DNA of 11,498 nt, taken from NCBI GenBank assembly GCA_945878965.1, contig CAMCUJ010000021.1, positions 1 to 11,498 of the forward strand, in the 5' to 3' direction. This document shows positions 6,662-11,498 of this stretch, piece by piece; the first letter of the stretch is position 1; each line of letters opens with the position of its first letter. The stretch is from an uncultured Clostridia bacterium. Its GTDB lineage: Bacteria > Bacillota > Clostridia > Monoglobales > Monoglobaceae. Position numbers and translations under genes: made by a program. The notes under the pieces are model-generated. The model did not search any database. It had not been told where the DNA came from and worked only from the letters and a program-made list of their open reading frames with translations.

Positions 6662-6803
6662 AAGATTAAAAAAAGGTTCTAAAGTTGGACAAAGCGTAAT
6701 AAATATGAATTATGAGATTGGACGAGTTATTAAGGCTTTAAGCCTTATAGCTTTCCGATTTAAACAAATGAAACAAAGCCTTGTATAATGGGAGGAATAA
6801 CAA
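6662..6803 (+). other. Leader region upstream of spoIIIAA
   Basis: This AT-rich stretch contains a short inverted repeat, TAAGGCT (6731-6737) and AGCCTTA (6741-6747). It also has two TTGGAC hexamers 33 nt apart (6685, 6718). The spoIIIA operon is mother-cell sigma-E controlled in Bacillus, but I could not pick out a sigma-E -35/-10 pair here with confidence. GGGAGG at 6790-6795 is the spoIIIAA ribosome site. TATAAT at 6784-6789 is too close to the start codon to be a normal promoter. Confidence 0.4.
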
Positions 6804-7724
6804 ATGTCAAAGGAAAGGGTACTTGAAATTCTAAGCTATACCTACGGCAGGCTCAAAGAGCAGCTTAGTGAAGTGTTTGAAAATAACTATAATGATATTG
6901 AGGAAATACGGATACGCTCTAAAAGACCCGTAATAATTAAAACATCAAGCGGAAATACAGAGCTTTTGGATAAGGATTTAAAACCGATTGTTATGAGTCA
7001 AAGTGAGATAGATAAGCTTTTTGATAATATCTGTGAAAATTCAAGATATGCCTATATGAATGAGATATGTAACGGTTACGTTACAATAAACGGCGGTCAC
7101 AGAGTCGGAATTGCCGGACGTGCGGTTTGTGAGAATGGAGTTATACATAATTTTACGGATATAAACTCTCTTAATATTCGCATTGCGAGCGAAAGAAAGG
7201 GTGCTTCGGATGCAGCTATGAAGTATGTACTTGACGGAAATGAGATTAAAAGCACATTAATATTTGCACCGCCTATGGTAGGAAAGACTACGGTTCTTCG
7301 TGATATAGCCCGTCAGATTTCGGATTTCGGCTTTAAGGTGGGAATAACCGATGATAGGGGCGAGATTGCGGGAATGTATCGGGGAAGTCCTCAAAACGAT
7401 ATAGGAAGGTTTACAGATGTTATAGAGAATGCTCCGAAAAGTGAAGCTATAATTATGCTGATACGCTGTATGTCGCCGGACGTTATAGTCACAGATGAGA
7501 TTTCGACTATGAAGGAATGTGAAGCAGTGCTTTCGGCGGTTGGAACAGGAGTTAAGGTTATAGGCACAACGCACGGCTCAAATATTCGAGAGGTTACGGA
7601 AAGACCGGTTATAAAACCGCTGATTAAGAGCGGTGAATTTTCACAGCTTTTGGAGCTTAAACGCTGTAAAAATGAACTAAGTATAATTCCTCACAGTATT
7701 TCGGTGTCAATGTTTGATTGTTGA
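6804..7724 (+). CDS. spoIIIAA: Stage III sporulation protein AA (ATPase)
   Basis: This 306-residue cytoplasmic ATPase of the secretion-ATPase type belongs to the mother cell-forespore SpoIIIA-SpoIIQ channel. Visible marks, in order, are IEEIRIRSKRPVII (32-45), RYAYMNEICNGYVTINGGHRVGIAGRAV (81-108), Walker A APPMVGKTT (155-163), the acidic DDRGEIAG (183-190) and Walker B VIVTDEI (227-233). A GTGVKVIGTTHG stretch (247-258) follows. The first glycine of the P-loop is Ala here, which the [AG]xxxxGK[ST] pattern allows. The start has GGGAGG 8 nt upstream. The gene opens the operon after a 254-nt gap, and its stop overlaps the spoIIIAB ribosome site. Length and motif order match the Bacillus protein, so the call is firm. 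Confidence 0.97.
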   Translation: MSKERVLEILSYTYGRLKEQLSEVFENNYNDIEEIRIRSKRPVIIKTSSGNTELLDKDLKPIVMSQSEIDKLFDNICENSRYAYMNEICNGYVTINGGHRVGIAGRAVCENGVIHNFTDINSLNIRIASERKGASDAAMKYVLDGNEIKSTLIFAPPMVGKTTVLRDIARQISDFGFKVGITDDRGEIAGMYRGSPQNDIGRFTDVIENAPKSEAIIMLIRCMSPDVIVTDEISTMKECEAVLSAVGTGVKVIGTTHGSNIREVTERPVIKPLIKSGEFSQLLELKRCKNELSIIPHSISVSMFDC

Positions 7725-7735
7725 GGTAATTGATT

Positions 7736-8257
7736 ATGATTAGATTTGTTTTGGCTATGATAGTTATACTTGGGTTTGGATATCTCGGAATTTTGTATTC
7801 GTCGGGATTTAAAGCGAGAGTTTTAATGCTTGAGGAGCTTAAAGCAATGCTGTCGGCTCTTGAATTTAATATTACGTTTATGAATTTACCGCTGTATGAA
7901 GCTGTTTTGGCGGCTTCAAAGAATCGAAGTGAGCGGGTAAAAAGGTTTTTAGAGAATACAGCCTTTAGAATGAAGCATAGAACAGGGGAAGAAGAAACGG
8001 AAAATATATGGAGGTCGGCACTTTTGGAAAGCGAAGATTTATTACAGCTTAAAAAAGAGGATATTGAAATAATACTTGAGTTTTCAAAAAACTTAGGAAA
8101 AGGTGACAAGGAAAGTGAGATAAACAATATACATTCGGCAATATCAAGAATTGAGCAAAATCATAATGAGGCATTGAATTTTTTCAGGGACAATTCAAAG
8201 CTGTACAGAAGCATCGGACTTGCTATAGGAGTTTTTGTTGCGATTATTCTGATATGA
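7736..8257 (+). CDS. spoIIIAB: Stage III sporulation protein AB
   Basis: This 173-residue protein has a hydrophobic helix at each end, about residues 4-21 and 155-172. Between them lies a long alpha-helical cytoplasmic part beginning LMLEELKAMLSALEFNITF. That core and the closing SKLYRSIGLAIGVFVAIILI match SpoIIIAB, which resembles GspF-type secretion components and is thought to couple the SpoIIIAA ATPase to the membrane complex. The start is ATG 7736, 8 nt after GAGGT (7723-7727). An in-frame TTG at 7730 is too close to that site. The gene begins 11 nt after the spoIIIAA stop. Just before its stop, another ATG (8254) overlaps in ATGA style, but spoIIIAC probably begins further on. Confidence 0.95.
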   Translation: MIRFVLAMIVILGFGYLGILYSSGFKARVLMLEELKAMLSALEFNITFMNLPLYEAVLAASKNRSERVKRFLENTAFRMKHRTGEEETENIWRSALLESEDLLQLKKEDIEIILEFSKNLGKGDKESEINNIHSAISRIEQNHNEALNFFRDNSKLYRSIGLAIGVFVAIILI

Positions 8258-8295
8258 CTAAAACAAATGAATTAACAAAGGAGGAGATGTTAAAT

Positions 8296-8493
8296 ATGGG
8301 CGGAGTGGAGCTTATTTTCAAGGTGGCGGCTGTCGGAATTTTGGTTGCTATACTTAATCAGCTTTTAGTGAGGTCAGGGCGTGAAGACCAGGCGATGATG
8401 ACGACAATTGCGGGGTTGATAGTTGTATTTCTTATGATAATTGAGCAAATAAGCTATCTGTTCAATACAATAAAATCAATTTTCAATCTGTAA
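8296..8493 (+). CDS. spoIIIAC: Stage III sporulation protein AC
   Basis: This 65-residue membrane protein has two helices, about residues 5-22 and 31-54. GGVELIFKVAAVGILVAILN and the GREDQA...GLIVVF middle follow the SpoIIIAC pattern, and length is close to the 68 residues of Bacillus. AC and AD are small integral membrane parts of the SpoIIIA complex. The frame stays open back to an ATG at 8254 overlapping the spoIIIAB stop. However, AGGAGG (8279-8284) lies between, and homologues start at the M-G-V-like position, so ATG 8296 is preferred even though the spacing of 11 nt is long. Using 8254 would add 14 residues with no family counterpart. Unusually, 98 nt of non-coding, repeat-like DNA separates it from spoIIIAD. 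Confidence 0.92.
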   Translation: MGGVELIFKVAAVGILVAILNQLLVRSGREDQAMMTTIAGLIVVFLMIIEQISYLFNTIKSIFNL

Positions 8494-8591
8494 GCGGCGG
8501 TGGCAAAGAAAATTCAATTTAATGTGCAATTAATAACTCATAACTCATAATTCATAATTAATGTATAATTCAGAAACGAGGAATTAAACAT
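8494..8591. repeat. Repeat-like spacer between spoIIIAC and spoIIIAD
   Basis: The 98-nt gap starts GC-rich (GCGGCGGTGGC) and becomes very AT-rich. It contains four degenerate 7-bp units, ATAACTC, ATAACTC, ATAATTC and ATAATTA, at 8533-8560. No frame or terminator is visible. GAGG at 8579-8582 serves spoIIIAD. A 12-nt piece, CTCATAATTCAT (8544-8555), recurs in inverse orientation at 6705-6716 before spoIIIAA. A small insertion or dispersed intergenic repeat is likely but cannot be proved here. Confidence 0.55.
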
Positions 8592-8984
8592 ATGGACATA
8601 TTCAAGGTAATAGGCATAGGGATAATTGCAGCGATGCTTGGAACATTACTTAAGCCTCAAAGACCGGAGCTTGCAATACAGATTTCAATTGCGGCTGCAG
8701 CGGCGGTATTTGTGCTGATTGCTCCGTATCTTAATGCAGTAATTGCGGCATTTGATGATATCTCAAGACAGGCAGGAATAGAAAACAGTTATTTTATGAT
8801 AATTGTAAAGATAATCGGCATATCCTATACGGCTCAGATTGCCATAGAATTATGCAAGGATATGGGACAGGGTGCCGTTGCCGCAAAGCTTGAAATTGCC
8901 GCAAAGCTTATAATTGTGGTTATGTCGGTTCCCATAATGTATAAAATGCTCAGCGTTGTTACAAAGCTGTTATCACTATCATAA
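8592..8984 (+). CDS. spoIIIAD: Stage III sporulation protein AD
   Basis: This 130-residue integral membrane protein has about three to four hydrophobic spans, near residues 4-18, 28-52, 64-82 and 98-125. Typical SpoIIIAD features are the opening helix with IIAAMLGTLLKPQRPELAIQ and the central IIVKIIGISYTAQIAIELCKDMGQ. The later AAKLEIAAKLIIVVMSVP helix is also characteristic. Length agrees with Bacillus (about 133). The start has GAGG some 9 nt upstream. It follows the unusual repeat-bearing gap and precedes spoIIIAE by 27 nt. In the family the protein is part of the membrane platform of the SpoIIIA complex. Confidence 0.96.
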   Translation: MDIFKVIGIGIIAAMLGTLLKPQRPELAIQISIAAAAAVFVLIAPYLNAVIAAFDDISRQAGIENSYFMIIVKIIGISYTAQIAIELCKDMGQGAVAAKLEIAAKLIIVVMSVPIMYKMLSVVTKLLSLS

Positions 8985-9011
8985 ACTTAAGAAAAGCGGT
9001 GAAATTAAGCT

Positions 9012-10238
9012 ATGAAATATAAAATAAAATACATACCGAAAATTCATTTAATAATTTTCTTTATTACAGTAATTGTAAGCATAATAAGCTGTACGGCTGC
9101 GGCAGAGGAAACAGACAGCATTGCTGATAATGAAACCTATATTGAAACTGCGGGAATATTGAGTGAATACATAAGCTTTTACAGCGACAAAATAGAAGAT
9201 TCCGCATATAACCTTGATGAGCTTTCGGAGGTAATCCCCGATTTTAGCGTAAGCGAGCTTATGGAGGACGCAGTAAACGGCGGACTTGATTTCAGTATAG
9301 ATAAGATATTTAAGCGTATGCTGTATCTTTTGGTAAAGGAAATACAGTCATCGTTTAAGCTTATGGTGCTTGTTACGGCATTGTCTGTTTTTTGTTCGTA
9401 TACAGTTAATCTCGGAGATATATCGGGTATAGGAAGCAGCGTTTCCAAAACGGCGTTTTATGTATGCTATATGATAATATGCGGAATTTCTTCGGCGGCA
9501 TTTTGGGAGGTTATATGCTTTGGGCGAACGGCTATTGATAATATGTCGATATTTATGCAGACTATAATACCGCTGATTTTAATGACTTTAGTTTCGTGCG
9601 GAGCACTTATTTCTGCTTCGGTTTTTGAGCCTGTGCTTATTTCAACCATAACTGTAAGCGTTATGCTTATTAAAACATTTTTTATACCGCTTCTTGTAAC
9701 GTCAACAGCGCTTCAGATGGTTAATAATCTTTCCGATAGGCCGAAGGCATCGGGACTCATTTCCCTGATTAACAAAACTATTAAATGGGGACTTGGGATA
9801 TGCCTTACCGTGTTTGTCGGAATAGCAGGACTTCAGGGAATAGCCTCGGGTACGGTTTCGGGAATGGGAATAAAGGTAAGTAAATTTGCCGCATCCAATC
9901 TTATTCCCGTAGTCGGCGGAATACTTTCCGATTCCGTTGAAGCGGTTATGAATTGCAGTTTGGTAATTAAAAATTCTCTTGGAGTTGTAGGAATTGCGGT
10001 TCTTGTTTTAATTGTGGTTATTCCGCTTATAAAGCTTGGAGCAAGCATTTTGGTGTTCAGAATAACTGCGGCGGTTTCAGAGCCTGTATCAGATTCAAAG
10101 ATTGTGAAATGCGTTACAGGCTTTGCGGATTCGCTTACGGTTATGTTTTCTATGGTAGCCTCAATTTCGGTTATGTTTATCATAATTCTTACAATTGTAA
10201 TTAATGCGGGAAATATGGCGGTGATATTTGGCAGATAG
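9012..10238 (+). CDS. spoIIIAE: Stage III sporulation protein AE
   Basis: This 408-residue polytopic membrane protein is close to the Bacillus length (about 399). An N-terminal signal segment (about 9-26) ends in ISCTAAAEE, followed by an outside region of about 70 residues. Roughly seven to eight hydrophobic spans follow, including the conserved LISLINKTIKWGLGICLTVF (about 247-266) and GLQGIASGTVSGMGIKVSKFAASNLIPVVGG (about 273-303). The latter is the strongest SpoIIIAE hallmark. The protein is a permease-like channel component. The signal end could be cut by signal peptidase I after AAA. IISC at 24-27 also resembles a lipobox, so the mature end is uncertain. The ribosome site GCGGTGA lies 9-15 nt before the ATG. 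Confidence 0.96.
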   Translation: MKYKIKYIPKIHLIIFFITVIVSIISCTAAAEETDSIADNETYIETAGILSEYISFYSDKIEDSAYNLDELSEVIPDFSVSELMEDAVNGGLDFSIDKIFKRMLYLLVKEIQSSFKLMVLVTALSVFCSYTVNLGDISGIGSSVSKTAFYVCYMIICGISSAAFWEVICFGRTAIDNMSIFMQTIIPLILMTLVSCGALISASVFEPVLISTITVSVMLIKTFFIPLLVTSTALQMVNNLSDRPKASGLISLINKTIKWGLGICLTVFVGIAGLQGIASGTVSGMGIKVSKFAASNLIPVVGGILSDSVEAVMNCSLVIKNSLGVVGIAVLVLIVVIPLIKLGASILVFRITAAVSEPVSDSKIVKCVTGFADSLTVMFSMVASISVMFIIILTIVINAGNMAVIFGR

Positions 10239-10281
10239 TTATATATAGCTAAAATTTTAAGAGTATACGGAGTGATAAGGA

Positions 10282-10776
10282 ATGATTAATGCGATCAAAG
10301 AATGGAGCTTGCATCTTGCAGGAATTATTATATTCGGTTCTGTCTGTGAGATGATACTGCCAAGCGGTTCTCTTAAGAAGTATGTAAATATAGTTCTCGG
10401 AATTATACTTATTCTTGCGATGACTCAGCCTTTAAGCAGGCTGCTGGGATTTAATACTTCTGAGATAGTTGATGAAATTGACAGACATAATGCTTATGTG
10501 AGTCATTCACAGATGGATGATATTCAAAAAGAGCAGATAATAAATCTATATTGCAAAAATCTGAATGTGGACATAGAAAAAACAATTCAAAATGTTAATG
10601 AAAACCATAATATAAAAGTAAATACTGAGGTTGAACAGGACAATATAGAGAGCTTTGGGGAGATAAGCTGTATAAATATTGAAGCTGAAATTACAGATGA
10701 TGAAGAAAAAGAAGAGATACTTAAAATTATCAGGGAGAGATACGGAGTTGATAAGAAAAAGGTAAGGTTCAAATAG
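10282..10776 (+). CDS. spoIIIAF: Stage III sporulation protein AF
   Basis: This 164-residue protein has two membrane helices, about residues 9-26 and 34-51. They are linked by the conserved EMILPSGSLKKYVNIVLGII turn and followed by LAMTQPLSRLL. The soluble C-terminal part (about 60-164) ends in INIEAEITDDEEKEEILKIIRERYGVDKKKVRF. That resembles the small alpha/beta ring-building fold predicted in SpoIIIAF and SpoIIIAG. It is shorter than the Bacillus protein (about 206); shorter forms are not unusual in clostridia, and nothing suggests truncation. GGAGTGATAAGGA precedes the ATG. The gene begins 43 nt after spoIIIAE and ends 24 nt before spoIIIAG. Confidence 0.94.
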   Translation: MINAIKEWSLHLAGIIIFGSVCEMILPSGSLKKYVNIVLGIILILAMTQPLSRLLGFNTSEIVDEIDRHNAYVSHSQMDDIQKEQIINLYCKNLNVDIEKTIQNVNENHNIKVNTEVEQDNIESFGEISCINIEAEITDDEEKEEILKIIRERYGVDKKKVRFK

Positions 10777-10800
10777 ATTACAGCAAAAGAAAGAGGTGAA

Positions 10801-11388
10801 TTGAACAGAATGGGAAATTTTTTAAAAGGAATATTAAAAGGAAACGCTGAAGGCGAAGACGGCGGAGGCGGTAAATTCGGCGGAAAAAAGAAAATTAATA
10901 TAGTGATTATTCTGATTATAGGAGCAATACTGTTCTTAGCGTTTGGAAACGGTATAAATTTCAAAGGGGGTGATAATTCCGAGAATACGCAGAATACAGT
11001 AGATTACGACAAAGAGATAACGAAAATGGAAAGTGAGCTTGAGGAGATACTTTCGATGATAAGGGGAGCCGGTGAAGTGAGGGTTAAAATAGATGTGGAA
11101 AAGAGAGAGGAGAGGGTAGTTGCAAAGAACACGAAAACTAAAAATCAGAGCCGTATAAACGGCGAGGAGGGAGATAACAGTACGGAGCTTGAGGAGAGTA
11201 TTGTAACCTATGGACAGGGCAGTGGTGAGCTTCCGCTTGTGCTTTCCGAAAAGGGAATAAGACCGAGCGGAGTATTGGTGGTAGCAAGCGGAGCGGCAGA
11301 TGCATCGGTTAAGAGTGAGCTGTTCAATGCGGTACGGGCATTGTACGGACTTTCTGCCCATAGAATTACTGTAGTATCCAGTACCTGA
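10801..11388 (+). CDS. spoIIIAG: Stage III sporulation protein AG
   Basis: This protein of about 195 residues forms, in its family, a large ring of the mother cell-forespore channel (FliF/EscJ-like ring-building fold). A basic, glycine-rich head (GGGGKFGGKKK, 21-31) is followed by one membrane helix (about 32-48). A ring-building domain runs from about residue 75 to 194: KEITKMESELEEILSMIRGAGEVRVKIDVEKREERVV, then RPSGVLVVASGAADASVKSELFNAVRALYGLSAHRITVV. Between these halves is a charged linker (KNTKTKNQSR...EGDNSTELEES) that may form the inserted strand region. TTG 10801 is taken as the start, 4 nt after AGAGG. ATG 10810 is an alternative with long spacing (13 nt). It is slightly shorter than Bacillus SpoIIIAG (about 229). 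Confidence 0.95.
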   Translation: MNRMGNFLKGILKGNAEGEDGGGGKFGGKKKINIVIILIIGAILFLAFGNGINFKGGDNSENTQNTVDYDKEITKMESELEEILSMIRGAGEVRVKIDVEKREERVVAKNTKTKNQSRINGEEGDNSTELEESIVTYGQGSGELPLVLSEKGIRPSGVLVVASGAADASVKSELFNAVRALYGLSAHRITVVSST

Positions 11389-11397
11389 GCAGTGACG

Positions 11398-11467
11398 GTG
11401 ACGGCGGTCACATGCCCACGGCAACTTTGTTGTCGTAATGAAGTATTCTCGGTCGGCTAACGCCGAC
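11398..11467. repeat. Three consecutive small hairpins after spoIIIAG
   Basis: Stems are GTGAC/GTCAC (11398-11402 with 11407-11411), ACGGCAAC/GTTGTCGT (11418-11425 with 11429-11436, one G-T pair) and GTCGGC/GCCGAC (11452-11457 with 11462-11467). The stretch is clearly more GC-rich than the genes around it. None of the stems is followed by a T-run, so this is not a normal terminator. It occupies the place where spoIIIAH usually starts. A dispersed intergenic element is the likeliest reading. Confidence 0.55.
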
Positions 11468-11498
11468 GGACGTAATGGCAAAAGAAGTGACAGCAGGC

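Noticed and set aside
6784..6789. Perfect TATAAT before spoIIIAA
   Set aside because: It abuts the ribosome site and leaves almost no leader. No -35 stands 17 nt upstream.
7657..8127. Minus-strand open frame of 156 codons opposite spoIIIAB
   Set aside because: It is antisense to a firm sporulation gene, with a low-complexity composition and no family resemblance.
8533..8560. Tandem 7-bp repeats considered as a CRISPR array
   Set aside because: The units are far too short, have no spacers, and no cas gene is near.
10936..11481. Minus-strand open frame of 181 codons across spoIIIAG and the hairpin block
   Set aside because: It is antisense to a clearly conserved gene, has no ribosome site of note and no recognisable domain.

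Overview
The window is AT-rich, densely coded DNA from an endospore-forming, low-GC Gram-positive bacterium of the Clostridia. I infer something near the Ruminococcaceae/Oscillospiraceae. The evidence is a near-complete spoIIIA sporulation operon, a DUF4364 protein of the type common in clostridia, a YtrA-type GntR regulator with its ABC transporter, strong Shine-Dalgarno sites and TTG starts. All genes run on the + strand except the first, which is cut by the left edge.

Layout. 1-168 (-): N-terminus of endonuclease III (nth). 169-383: divergent intergenic region with one good sigma-A-type promoter facing each way. 384-1625: glyA, closed by a hairpin terminator. 1725-3014: rarA, an AAA+ replication-repair factor. 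3100-3949: a DegV-family gene broken into two frames by what looks like one extra base. 3994-4521: DUF4364 winged-helix protein. 4569-6608: a compact three-gene unit (YtrA/GntR repressor, ABC ATPase, ABC-2 permease) joined by ATGA overlaps. It is driven by a promoter whose -10 lies in a 33-nt palindrome and ends in a strong terminator. 6609-6803: leader DNA with GC-rich hairpins. 6804-11388: spoIIIAA, AB, AC, AD, AE, AF and AG in standard order. 11389-11498: a GC-rich run of three small hairpins, where spoIIIAH would normally follow.

How the genes work together. The spoIIIA products build the SpoIIIA-SpoIIQ channel (feeding-tube apparatus) that links mother cell and forespore. AA is the cytoplasmic ATPase, AB to AF are membrane components, and AG is a ring-forming protein. 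The GntR/ABC unit has the design of self-repressed envelope-stress or peptide-export modules (ytr, pmt). glyA, rarA and nth are housekeeping genes for one-carbon metabolism and genome maintenance.

I see no RNA gene, CRISPR array, transposase, defence system or biosynthetic cluster, and nothing I would call a wholly new system. The points most worth a second look are the degV frameshift, the palindromic operator, and repeat-like insertions inside or beside the normally compact spoIIIA operon. No gene-free stretch exceeds 300 bases; the longest is 6550-6803.
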